From: Burkholderiales bacterium
Lineage (GTDB): Bacteria > Pseudomonadota > Gammaproteobacteria > Burkholderiales > Burkholderiaceae
DNA: 5,985 nucleotides
Direction of reading: 5' to 3'
Assembly (NCBI GenBank): GCA_903643055.1
Contig: CAHJWV010000057.1
Location: 1 to 5,985, forward strand
Position numbers and translations under genes: made by a program. Positions 1 to 5,985 of this stretch are shown here, piece after piece. A model generated the notes under the pieces. That model did no database searches. It was not told the DNA's origin and saw nothing but the letters and a program-made list of their open reading frames with translations. Position 1 is the first letter of the stretch; each line of letters starts with the position of its first letter.

Positions 1-185
1 CGCACGGCCTGGCCTGAATTTGAACGGCATGCGCCATTGAACTGGCGCTGTCAACAAATCTGCATAACGCCATAGCGAAACGGATTAGCGCGAAGCTTTG
101 AGCAGGCGATATCGCCATGAAGCGTGCGAAATGAGCGGCCACCCTGCGGGCCTTTCAGGTTGGCCATGGCCGCTGTCTCAAGAAG
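1..185. other. Upstream non-coding stretch before the diguanylate cyclase gene
   Basis: I see no convincing gene here. A stop at 132-134 in the frame of the following gene limits how far that gene can extend upstream. The stretch contains a short hairpin (31-48) and a 10-base palindrome (GGCCATGGCC, 162-171) close to the possible start of the next gene. No clear -35/-10 pair with normal spacing is visible. TTGAAC at 37-42 and CATAAC at 63-68 are too far apart to be a good promoter. Confidence 0.5.
31..48. repeat. Small inverted repeat (6-base arms, 6-base loop)
   Basis: GCGCCA at 31-36 is the exact reverse complement of TGGCGC at 43-48, with TTGAAC between them. It could be the hairpin of a terminator for a gene left of the window, but no run of T follows on either strand. 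It could also be a protein-binding site, or chance in GC-rich DNA. Confidence 0.3.
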
Positions 186-1964
186 TTGGACCGATGGCCG
201 ATAGCAGCGGTGTTGCCGCGAATGTCGCTGGCATCGTCTGTGGATGCGCCTGCCTCGCAGACGGGGTCACCTCACGGCGCACCCGATCTCCAACGGTGTC
301 GATCCATGCCAGTTCTCCACGCTTCAGATCAGAGCCAAAGTGCCCACGTCTTGCGAGCGCGGCGGTTGATCCAACGCGCTGAAAAGCTGATCTGTCGCTT
401 CAAGCTGGATTCGATCGATGGGCTATTAGCCCGCGCTGCGGCGCTCGGTGAGAGCGATCCCCACATCCGGGCCCGGGTTCTGTCGCTGCGTGCTTCAAAG
501 GGACGCATGTTGGGGCAACACGATTCCGCCATCGAATACGCCAAACAGGCGCTGATCTTGTGGAAAGAGCTCGGCAACCGCGCTGCCGAAATCCACATTC
601 GAATTGAAGCCGCTCGCATGCTGCTGGCTTCGGGCAATCCCACCGAAGCGCTGCGCGAAGGCGTGTCTGCGATGGAGGATGCGGAATCGATCGCGGACCC
701 TGCGCAGCGTTTGCCCGTCCATGTCGAAGCGATGCGCTTGCTGGCCTACGTCTTCCAGAACATGGAGCAATTTGATCAGGCCATTGCTTTCAGTGAGCGA
801 GGCGCAGAATGCGCCCGCCAGATCGGCAATGCAGTAATCGAAGGCGCGTTGCTCGACAGCCTGGGCTGCACTTACGGCACCATGGCTTATCGGGCCACCG
901 ACGCGGGTGACCACGAAGCTGCCAGCGAGCTTCTGGCCAAGGCGATGAGTTACTCGCATCAAGGCATGCTGCTGGCCCGCCGTGCGGGACACGCCCACAA
1001 CGAAGCCACGGCACGCGCCAACTTGGCTGAAGGCCTCGTTCAGGGCGGCAAGCCGATGGAGGCCTTGGCCTTGATCGAGTCAGGCGGCGATGTACTGAAG
1101 GCGCTGCCGAGCTTGGCATCGCACCACCTCGACACCCACGGCAGCATCTTGATTGCGCTTGGGCGCCATGATGAAGCCATCGCGATGTTTGCCGCTGCAT
1201 TCAACGCAGCCAAGGCGAGCCACATGGCCCTTATCACCTGTGAGCATCTGGCCGACGCTTATGAACGGAATGGCGATTTCCGCTGTGCGCTGGTGCAACA
1301 CAAACGCTTCCATGCCCTCTACAAGCAAAACGCTTCCGAGGCGGCTCAACGCAGTGCGCGGGTCGCTGCGGTTCACCTGGAAACCAGGGCGGCGCGCGCG
1401 CTGGCCGATGAGCACCGGTCGATCGCCGAAAGCCTCAAACGTTCTAACGAGCAACTGACGCGTCACGCCAACGACTTGATGCAGCTGACGCTGCAAGATC
1501 CTCTGACGGGCTTGGCGAACCGGCGGCTGATGGAACGGTTGCTCAATGATTCTCCCGACAGCTTCAGCATCGTGATGATCGACGTCGACCGATTCAAAGT
1601 CATTAACGATGGCTGGTCGCATATCGTGGGCGACGCCGTGTTGCAGCAAATCGCACTTTTGATTCGCGGCTGCTGCCGGGAATCAGATACGCCTGTACGT
1701 TATGGCGGTGATGAATTTTCGATTCTGCTGCGCAACAGCGATGAAGCCAGTTCGATGGCCATCGCTGAACGGGTCCGCCTTCATGTCGAATCTTTTGATT
1801 GGAGCCGCATTGCAGAACGATTGAAAGTGTCAGTCAGCGTCGGTTATTCGTGCGGAACTGATCAGGACGATGCCGCAAGCGCACTGGTTCTGGCCGACCG
1901 GCGCCTCTACGACGCCAAGCATGCGGGCCGCAATCGCGTCGTGGGTGGAACGACGAAGCACTGA
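186..1964 (+). CDS. TPR-containing diguanylate cyclase (GGDEF domain protein)
   Basis: The product probably makes cyclic di-GMP from two GTP in the cytoplasm. Residues about 97-385 are a series of paired amphipathic helices of TPR type (for example around 97-130 and 351-385). A coiled-coil-like linker spans about 385-435, and a full GGDEF domain starts at DPLTGLANRR (438-447). The metal-binding aspartate lies in DVDRFK (466-471), followed by ND (474-475), H479 and GD (482-483). The signature GGDEF is at 507-511. RESD at 498-501 sits exactly five residues before it, which is the family's inhibitory I-site for product feedback. The end, DRRLYDAKHAGRN, is also typical. I see no signal peptide, membrane segment or EAL domain, so it should be a soluble enzyme switched by whatever the helical region binds. 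The start is uncertain: 186 is TTG with a weak AAGAAG before it, and ATG at 222 or 306 is equally possible. The first 50 or so residues look unstructured, so the shorter 306 start is plausible. Confidence 0.9.
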   Translation: MDRWPIAAVLPRMSLASSVDAPASQTGSPHGAPDLQRCRSMPVLHASDQSQSAHVLRARRLIQRAEKLICRFKLDSIDGLLARAAALGESDPHIRARVLSLRASKGRMLGQHDSAIEYAKQALILWKELGNRAAEIHIRIEAARMLLASGNPTEALREGVSAMEDAESIADPAQRLPVHVEAMRLLAYVFQNMEQFDQAIAFSERGAECARQIGNAVIEGALLDSLGCTYGTMAYRATDAGDHEAASELLAKAMSYSHQGMLLARRAGHAHNEATARANLAEGLVQGGKPMEALALIESGGDVLKALPSLASHHLDTHGSILIALGRHDEAIAMFAAAFNAAKASHMALITCEHLADAYERNGDFRCALVQHKRFHALYKQNASEAAQRSARVAAVHLETRAARALADEHRSIAESLKRSNEQLTRHANDLMQLTLQDPLTGLANRRLMERLLNDSPDSFSIVMIDVDRFKVINDGWSHIVGDAVLQQIALLIRGCCRESDTPVRYGGDEFSILLRNSDEASSMAIAERVRLHVESFDWSRIAERLKVSVSVGYSCGTDQDDAASALVLADRRLYDAKHAGRNRVVGGTTKH

Positions 1965-2379
1965 AGAGGCTTCGCATCCAACGCCGTCCGTAGTTGGCGC
2001 GAATGGCTTCGATGGAGCCGCCCGGGCCACGCCCGGCATTCAGCCGCATCACAACAAGCGGCTTGCGGCATCGGCACCCTCACGGCGAATGGCCGCAATG
2101 GGCCGCTGGTGTCGGCAATGGATTTTTGATCGCGGTGACACAGTCGCCGCGCAAGCAATCGCCAGAGCTTGGCAAAAGCACATTCATGCCGGAATTGGAG
2201 CAGCGCCGTCTTGAGGCTGCCGAGGTGATCAAACGATTTTCGACGGCTCGGCGACTGTGAAGTGGAGGGGGCGCTGTGGAGCTCGTGGACATCCCCACAT
2301 CAATCGGTGGCGTTGTCCTACAGCCGCGGGCCATTCGGATGTTCATACTGCACTGCAGCAAATGTGAACGGAGGTCTGA
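1965..2379. other. 415-base stretch without a convincing gene
   Basis: Between the cyclase stop and the next well-supported start I find no protein-like reading frame that I trust. Frames that stay open are low in recognisable motifs. The stretch holds a GC-rich hairpin (2022-2036), two competing inverted repeats (2205-2252) and a possible GTG start with a strong ribosome-binding site (2264-2278). It may be a decayed gene, an untranslated leader of the small gene at 2380, or plain spacer. Confidence 0.5.
2022..2036. repeat. GC-rich hairpin after the cyclase gene
   Basis: CCGGGC (2022-2027) pairs perfectly with GCCCGG (2031-2036) around a three-base loop. It lies 58 bases beyond the cyclase stop and could stop or stabilise its transcript. 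There is no T-run, so it is not a standard intrinsic terminator. Strand of action is unknown. Confidence 0.3.
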
Positions 2380-2494
2380 ATGGGCTACGCCGAACTCAAC
2401 GGGAAATACCATCGATTGCGCAATGAACTGGAAGTTGCCTATGCCGCGCCGGTTTGGGATCGTCGGCGCATCGACCAGATCGCTGACGAGTTGA
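2276..2494 (+). CDS. Doubtful 72-residue frame with a CxxC motif, overlapping the next gene
   Basis: A GTG at 2276 is preceded, five bases upstream, by GGAGGGG (2264-2270), a very good Shine-Dalgarno match. The frame gives 72 residues with a single CxxC (Cys27 and Cys30) and a third cysteine at 48. It overlaps the better-supported gene at 2380 by 115 bases in another frame, and its second half reads like a shadow of that gene. It matches no family I know. It may be a translated leader, a small real protein or chance. I list it mainly because of the ribosome-binding site. Confidence 0.15.
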   Translation: MELVDIPTSIGGVVLQPRAIRMFILHCSKCERRSEWATPNSTGNTIDCAMNWKLPMPRRFGIVGASTRSLTS

Positions 2495-2595
2495 CTGAAA
2501 CCGAATTGGCGCTGGCCTCGCCGGCGCACATCCGCCGCGCGGCCCAGCCGGCGATGGCTTTCGAGATGGCTCGCGGAGCAGCTGATTTCCAGTAG
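2380..2595 (+). CDS. Small hypothetical helical protein, 71 residues
   Basis: I do not recognise a named family. The ATG at 2380 has GGAGGT at 2370-2375, four bases upstream, which strongly supports this start. The protein has no signal peptide, membrane segment or cysteine. It should fold as two charged amphipathic helices, about residues 3-21 and 27-48, separated by a short Ala-Pro-Val-Trp link (A22-W26). The tail is rich in Ala and Arg. Such a helical hairpin would suit a small cytosolic adaptor or regulator, but that is only a guess. It is transcribed in the same direction as the cyclase, 415 bases after it, and converges on the lipoprotein gene. The heptad-like pattern and the ribosome-binding site are my reasons for calling it real. 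Confidence 0.65.
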   Translation: MGYAELNGKYHRLRNELEVAYAAPVWDRRRIDQIADELTETELALASPAHIRRAAQPAMAFEMARGAADFQ

Positions 2596-2675
2596 ATGCC
2601 CTTGCCGATGCCTTGAGGGCTTGCCAGGCCGTTTCTGACGTCGGCAGACGGCCGGGGTGTTAGCGACTTCGGACC

Positions 2676-2695
2676 GGCCCGGCCTTGAGCCGGCC
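2676..2695. terminator. Possible shared hairpin between convergent genes
   Basis: In the 108-base gap between the small gene and the lipoprotein gene, CGGC with flanking bases (2676-2683) pairs with GCCGGCC (2689-2695) around a five-base loop, with one bulged base. Its position between two convergent stops fits a bidirectional terminator. Neither strand shows a T-run after the stem, so the call is weak. Confidence 0.3.
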
Positions 2696-2703
2696 ACGAC
2701 AGG

Positions 2704-3345
2704 TCACAGAAAGCCGGCCTTCTCGATCGCCTGCGCCACACCCTTCGCAAGATCCACCATCTGCTGGTTGACGTTGGAAGATGGCGGCGTGCTGACCTTT
2801 GCCGTCCAGATCAGGCGGCCGGTGCCGACATCGGTCAACTGGCTGTCCGACGTATAGCCCGACTCCACCTTGCTACCGCCAATCGGTGCCGAGACGCCGA
2901 CACCGCCGCCCACGCTGCCACCGAAACTGCCCAGGCCGAGGCCGATCGAGAAGCCCGGCTTCACAGTTGCCAGGCCCGGCGTAATCGATGCCGTCAGGAT
3001 CGCCGTGGCGCCTTTTTGGCGCGCCGCCGCCAGGTATTGATCGGCCTTCGCTGGCCGCCACGGCGTGACGGCTTGCGGATCGGGCCCGAGCACCGGTGTG
3101 GCCCCTCGGGCTTCGACTTCGCTCACCAACTGGTCCTGACACAGTTGTTTGATGACCGCTTCATAGGCATCGCAGGCCACGAGCACTTTTTCCGAATGCA
3201 GTGACCGGCCGGCGGCCAGTTGCGGATCGCGCCATTGCGCATCGGTCTGCGTGGAGGCGCAACCGGCCGCCAGACACAGTGGCAGGGTCCAGATCAGCGC
3301 TCGCGCACCGGGTTGGCGAAAGATGGGACGGGGGCTTGAGTGCAT
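2704..3345 (-). CDS. Predicted outer-membrane lipoprotein, glycine-rich, function unknown
   Basis: The 213-residue product begins with a basic N-terminus and a hydrophobic stretch (about 16-28) ending in Leu-Ala-Ala-Gly-Cys, so Cys29 should be lipidated after signal peptidase II cleavage. The +2 residue is Ala rather than Asp, which predicts sorting to the outer membrane. The ATG at 3345 has AGGAGA (3352-3357) six bases upstream, which fixes the start. The mature part has two further cysteines (58 and 69) that could form a disulfide, an alpha/beta-like section to about 123, and a glycine-rich segment (about 131-157). The C-terminal part has a Thr-Gly-Arg-Leu-Ile-Trp-Thr strand (175-181) and a final helix. 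That last pattern resembles small periplasmic-facing lipoproteins such as the DUF4136-like group, but I cannot assign a family. It lies 132 bases downstream of murI on the same strand. I see no clear promoter of its own. Confidence 0.85.
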   Translation of the reverse strand: MHSSPRPIFRQPGARALIWTLPLCLAAGCASTQTDAQWRDPQLAAGRSLHSEKVLVACDAYEAVIKQLCQDQLVSEVEARGATPVLGPDPQAVTPWRPAKADQYLAAARQKGATAILTASITPGLATVKPGFSIGLGLGSFGGSVGGGVGVSAPIGGSKVESGYTSDSQLTDVGTGRLIWTAKVSTPPSSNVNQQMVDLAKGVAQAIEKAGFL

Positions 3346-3477
3346 GGTGTGTCTCCTGATGCTTGACTGCCGCGCAAGCTTAGGCGCACTCGCATGGCCC
3401 GGTGCTTTGTCGGGAAAGCGCCGTCGATGCGGCTTCGGTGCGCTTGCTTGAGCCAGCGCAGCGAAAGGTTCGCGGCG
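3346..3477 (-). other. Gap between murI and the lipoprotein gene
   Basis: These 132 bases contain the lipoprotein ribosome-binding site (3352-3357) and a weak five-base hairpin just after the murI stop (GCGAA 3461-3465 with TTCGC 3469-3473). No convincing -35/-10 pair is visible on the minus strand, so read-through from murI is possible. The distance also leaves room for a separate promoter. Confidence 0.4.
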
Positions 3478-4329
3478 CTAAAGCCCCGATGGCGCGTGGT
3501 CGATCGTGAAGGCGAACGGCAGCCAGCGCGTGGCGAGCAGGCGCAGGCGCTGGAGGTCACCGGTGCTTTGCAGGCGCACGGTTGAGCGCATGCCCGAGGC
3601 CTTATCGATGGCCACCGATTCGCTCCACAAGCGTGCCGCCTGGCGGGCCACGGCCTCGGAGGTATCGAGCAATCGGATGCCATCGCTCAGCGCGGCCTGA
3701 ATCTGCGGCGCGATGAAGGGATAGTGGGTGCAGCCGAGCACGACGGTGTCGACGCCGTTGGCGCGCAAGGGTTGGCAAAAGGTGTCGACCAGCGCAGCCA
3801 ATGCGGGGTCGTCGGCGTCGACTTGTTCGATCAAGCCCGCCAAACCGGGGCAGGGTTGCAGATGCACTTCCAGCCCCTGGCCATGCGCCTGCATCAGCAG
3901 CTTGAACTTCTCGCTGCGCAAGGTCGCCGGTGTGGCCATCACGCCGATGCGGCCTGAGCGCGACAAGGCCGCCGCCGGCTTGAGGCCGGGCTCGACCGCC
4001 ACCAGCGGCAAGGCCGGCCAGCGGCTGCGAAGGTGGCTGGCGGCCACCGCGGTGGCGGTATTGCAGGCCAAAACGAGCAGGCCTGCGCCGTGATCGACCA
4101 GATGCTGCGCGACGCGTTCGGTGCGCTCGGTGATGAACGCATCGCTGCGCTCGCCATAAGGGGCGTGGCCTGAGTCGGCGACATAAAGGTAATCGGCCTC
4201 GGGCAATCGTTGATGCAAGGCACGCAACACCGACAGGCCGCCGACGCCGGAATCAAAGACGCCGATGATGGGCGGCGTTAGCTCGGCCGGTGGAGCGGCG
4301 TGGGAAGCGGTAGAAATGGTGGTGCCCAT
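3478..4329 (-). CDS. murI: Glutamate racemase
   Basis: This cytoplasmic, cofactor-independent enzyme interconverts L- and D-glutamate and so supplies D-glutamate for the peptidoglycan stem peptide. With the start at 4329 the protein has 283 residues, close to the usual family length. All landmarks are present: GVFDSGVGGLSVL near the N-terminus with Asp26-Ser27, APYGE (Pro57-Tyr58-Gly59), LACNTATA with catalytic Cys89, EPGLKPA, and GCTHYPF with the second catalytic Cys200 and His202. The frame stays open upstream to a GTG at 4392 and an ATG at 4389, which would add about 20 residues. That extension is Lys/Arg-rich, unlike the family and runs into the divergent promoter region, so I prefer 4329. 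No start has a good ribosome-binding site. murI is divergent from etfBA and followed by the lipoprotein gene. Confidence 0.95.
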   Translation of the reverse strand: MGTTISTASHAAPPAELTPPIIGVFDSGVGGLSVLRALHQRLPEADYLYVADSGHAPYGERSDAFITERTERVAQHLVDHGAGLLVLACNTATAVAASHLRSRWPALPLVAVEPGLKPAAALSRSGRIGVMATPATLRSEKFKLLMQAHGQGLEVHLQPCPGLAGLIEQVDADDPALAALVDTFCQPLRANGVDTVVLGCTHYPFIAPQIQAALSDGIRLLDTSEAVARQAARLWSESVAIDKASGMRSTVRLQSTGDLQRLRLLATRWLPFAFTIDHAPSGL

Positions 4330-4400
4330 GGCGGCGCGCAGTCTATCAGCGCGATCTTTTTTCGAGGCCGGCGAGCGAGGTGCATACATCACATGCGAGA

Positions 4401-4406
4401 ATCATA
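4401..4406 (-). promoter_or_regulatory. Possible -10 box for murI
   Basis: On the minus strand this reads TATGAT, five of six matches to the sigma-70 -10 consensus. No -35 match lies at normal distance. If it is used, transcription would begin about 4394. This leaves a leader of some 65 bases before the ATG at 4329 but almost none before the one at 4389, a weak argument for the shorter MurI. Confidence 0.25.
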
Positions 4407-4438
4407 AAAGCACGATCGTTCGTTCTATTCGGTCGGGC

Positions 4439-4452
4439 GCTTTGCGCAAAGC
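4439..4452. promoter_or_regulatory. 14-base perfect palindrome upstream of etfB, possible operator
   Basis: GCTTTGCGCAAAGC is its own reverse complement. Outside it, CGGG (4434-4437) and CCCG (4452-4455) allow a longer imperfect stem. It ends seven bases before the -10-like box at 4460, that is, over the place where a -35 element would lie. That position is usual for a repressor site. The regulator is unknown, and chance cannot be excluded. Confidence 0.35.
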
Positions 4453-4459
4453 CCGCCCC

Positions 4460-4465
4460 TAAAAT
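4460..4465 (+). promoter_or_regulatory. Possible -10 box for etfBA
   Basis: TAAAAT matches the sigma-70 -10 consensus at five of six positions and would give a leader of about 30 bases before etfB. There is no recognisable -35 box at 15-18 bases upstream, and the palindrome at 4439-4452 fills that space. Confidence 0.35.
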
Positions 4466-4487
4466 GCGGCGATCCAACATCGAGTTT

Positions 4488-4493
4488 GAGGAG
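4488..4493 (+). promoter_or_regulatory. Ribosome-binding site that fixes the etfB start
   Basis: GAGGAG lies seven bases before the ATG at 4501. The frame is open five codons further upstream to a TTG at 4486, but that start would overlap this site, so 4501 is the right one. Confidence 0.8.
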
Positions 4494-4500
4494 TCTTCAA

Positions 4501-5250
4501 ATGAAAGCCCTGGTCGCAGTCAAGAGAGTGGTCGACTACAACGTGAAGGTGCGGGTCAAGAGCGACGGTACCGGCGTAGACATCGCCAACGTCAAGATGA
4601 GCATGAACCCCTTCGACGAAATCGCCATTGAAGAGGCGGTGCGCTTGAAGGAAAAGGGCGTGTTGACCGAAGTGATCGCCGTGTCCTGCGGCGTGACACA
4701 GTGCCAGGAGACGCTGCGCACCGCGATGGCCATTGGCGCCGACCGCGCGATCCTCGTCGAGACCGATGCCGAGCTGCAGCCGCTGGCCGTCGCGAAGATC
4801 CTGAAGGCGCTGATCGATAAGGAAAAGCCGGGGCTGATCGTGCTGGGCAAGCAGGCCATCGATGACGATTGCAACCAGACCGGCCAGATGCTCGCCGCGC
4901 TGGCCGATCTGCCGCAAGCCACTTTTGCGAGCAAGGTCGAACTGTCAGCCGATTCAATCTTGGTCACGCGCGAAGTCGATGGCGGCCTGGAGACCCTCAA
5001 GCTCAGCCTGCCTGCCGTCGTCACGACGGATTTGCGGCTCAACGAGCCCCGTTATGTGACGCTGCCCAACATCATGAAGGCGAAGAAGAAGACGCTCGAA
5101 GTGATCAAGCCGGAAGCGCTTGACGTCGATGTGGCACCGCGCATCAAGACCCTCAAAGTCTCTGAGCCGCCCAAGCGCAGCGCGGGCATCAAGGTGCCTG
5201 ACGTGGCGACGCTGGTCGACAAGCTGAAGAACCAAGCCAAGGTGATCTGA
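4501..5250 (+). CDS. etfB: Electron transfer flavoprotein, beta subunit
   Basis: EtfB pairs with EtfA to form the soluble FAD- and AMP-containing carrier that takes electrons from acyl-CoA dehydrogenases and similar enzymes and delivers them to ETF:quinone oxidoreductase. The protein has 249 residues, the normal length for the aerobic, housekeeping type. It starts with [14 protein letters not shown] and has the conserved [16 protein letters not shown] block. [13 protein letters not shown] (116-128) belongs to the ETF nucleotide-binding fold. The family signature region runs from EVDGGLE (158-164) through NEPRY (181-185) to [10 protein letters not shown], the loop that docks partner dehydrogenases. 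Nothing is truncated or odd. It is the first gene of an operon with etfA, which starts one base after its stop. The intergenic region upstream is shared with divergent murI. Confidence 0.97.
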   Translation: MKALVAVKRVVDYNVKVRVKSDGTGVDIANVKMSMNPFDEIAIEEAVRLKEKGVLTEVIAVSCGVTQCQETLRTAMAIGADRAILVETDAELQPLAVAKILKALIDKEKPGLIVLGKQAIDDDCNQTGQMLAALADLPQATFASKVELSADSILVTREVDGGLETLKLSLPAVVTTDLRLNEPRYVTLPNIMKAKKKTLEVIKPEALDVDVAPRIKTLKVSEPPKRSAGIKVPDVATLVDKLKNQAKVI

Positions 5251-5251
5251 C

Positions 5252-5985
5252 ATGACAACATCCCTGATCTCTCTGGTCGTGGCTGAACACGACAACCGCA
5301 GCCTGAAGGGCGGCACCTTCAATACCGTGACCGCAGCCGCCAAGATCGGCGGCGACATCCACGTGCTGGTGGCCGGCGCAGGCGCTGCCGAAGCGGCGAA
5401 GGCGGCCTCGCAGATCGCCGGCGTCTCGAAGGTCATTCACGCTGATGGCGCCCAGTTCGAACATGGCCTGGCCGAGAACATGGCCGCGCAGATTCTCGCG
5501 ATCGCTGGCAGCTACAGCCACATCCTGTTCCCTGCCACAGCGGCCGGCAAGAACGTGGCGCCCCGCGTCGCGGCCAAGCTCGATGTGGCCCAGATCAGCG
5601 ACATCATCCATGTGATCAGCGCCGACACCTTCGAGCGCCCGATCTACGCCGGCAATGCGATCGCCACGGTGCAAAGCGCCGACAAGGTCAAGGTCATCAC
5701 CGTGCGCACGACCGGCTTTGATGCGGCTGCGGCCAGCGGTGGCAGCGCGGCTGTCGAGAGCTTGGCCTCAGTGGCCGACAGCGGCAAGTCGAGCTTCGTT
5801 GTCGCCGAGATCGCGAAGAACGATCGGCCTGAATTGACGGCGGCGAAGATCATCGTCTCCGGTGGGCGCGCGCTGGGTTCGAGCGACAAGTTCAATGAAG
5901 TGCTGACGCCTTTGGCCGACAAGCTCGGTGCCGCACTCGGCGCAAGCCGTGCCGCGGTCGATGCCGGTTATGCACCGAACGACTG
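5252..5985 (+). CDS. etfA: Electron transfer flavoprotein, alpha subunit (3' end outside window)
   Basis: EtfA carries most of the FAD-binding site of the ETF heterodimer. The ATG at 5252 is one base beyond the etfB stop, with AAGGTGA (5239-5245) inside the etfB end as ribosome-binding site, which suggests coupled translation. The visible 244 codons have no stop or frameshift. The N-terminal domain shows TAAGKNVAPR (96-105) and RPIYAGNA (129-136). After RPEL (192-195) the FAD domain begins with VSGGRALGS (202-210), whose Arg206 matches the family's FAD-contacting arginine. The window cuts the gene two bases into codon 245, just after APND. The C-terminal FAD signature lies outside, about 65 residues being expected to follow. 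I see no sign that the gene is damaged, only that it is cut by the window edge. Confidence 0.96.
   Translation, partial: MTTSLISLVVAEHDNRSLKGGTFNTVTAAAKIGGDIHVLVAGAGAAEAAKAASQIAGVSKVIHADGAQFEHGLAENMAAQILAIAGSYSHILFPATAAGKNVAPRVAAKLDVAQISDIIHVISADTFERPIYAGNAIATVQSADKVKVITVRTTGFDAAAASGGSAAVESLASVADSGKSSFVVAEIAKNDRPELTAAKIIVSGGRALGSSDKFNEVLTPLADKLGAALGASRAAVDAGYAPND

Noticed and set aside
162..171. GGCCATGGCC palindrome as an operator
   Set aside because: Ten-base palindromes made of GGCC and its complement are common by chance in GC-rich DNA, and no promoter is visible next to it.
98..382. Plus-strand frame of 94 codons ahead of and overlapping the cyclase start
   Set aside because: TTG start, no ribosome-binding site, low-complexity translation, and more than half of it overlaps the cyclase frame.
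495..998. Minus-strand frames opposite the cyclase gene, including 1080-1649
   Set aside because: These are antisense shadows of a gene with clear domain structure, with no motif of their own.
1994..2260. Plus-strand frame of 88 codons in the non-coding stretch
   Set aside because: It has a TTG start without a ribosome-binding site and no recognisable motif. Only the last 24 residues look protein-like, which is not enough to call a gene or a gene remnant.
2080..2697. Long minus-strand open frame of 205 codons across the small gene and the non-coding stretch
   Set aside because: The translation is rich in Arg, Ser and Pro with no domain-like pattern, and it runs antisense to a gene with a strong ribosome-binding site. 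It looks like a by-product of GC-rich DNA.
4412..4419. ACGATCGT palindrome in the murI/etfB divergent region
   Set aside because: Eight bases only, with no extension of the symmetry, so it is not significant on its own.
4459..4917. Minus-strand frames opposite etfB, also 4536-5042 and 4954-5436
   Set aside because: etfB and etfA are unmistakable on the plus strand. The opposite frames are repetitive in His, Asp and Gln or in Arg and Ser, as expected for shadows.

Overview
The window looks like a piece of ordinary chromosome from a GC-rich betaproteobacterium, probably Burkholderiales of the Rubrivivax/Leptothrix/Methylibium type. I infer this from base composition, the style of the ETF and MurI proteins and the kind of small Burkholderiales-like hypothetical gene present. 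No sequence search was possible. I see no tRNA, rRNA, CRISPR array, insertion sequence or phage gene.

Left part (1-2703): a plus-strand gene encodes a soluble diguanylate cyclase with an N-terminal TPR-like helical sensor region, a coiled-coil linker and a complete C-terminal GGDEF domain with an intact inhibitory site. It is followed by about 415 bases with no convincing gene. These hold a GC-rich hairpin and several small inverted repeats. Next comes a 71-residue orphan protein with a very good ribosome-binding site, and then a short convergent gap with a hairpin.

Middle (2704-4329): two minus-strand genes. murI (glutamate racemase, which supplies D-glutamate for peptidoglycan) lies upstream of a glycine-rich predicted outer-membrane lipoprotein of unknown function. 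A 132-base gap separates them, so co-transcription is possible but not shown. Both products concern the cell envelope.

Right part (4330-5985): a 171-base divergent intergenic region separates murI from the plus-strand etfB-etfA operon. It carries a 14-base perfect palindrome just upstream of a -10-like box. etfB is complete. etfA starts one base after the etfB stop and runs off the window end with about three quarters of it visible. Together they form the electron transfer flavoprotein heterodimer, which passes electrons from acyl-CoA and related dehydrogenases to ETF:quinone oxidoreductase and the respiratory chain.

I found no evidence for a new multi-gene system. The items most worth a second look are the TPR-GGDEF protein and its uncertain start, the palindrome before etfBA, the unassigned lipoprotein and the orphan small protein with an overlapping alternative reading frame.
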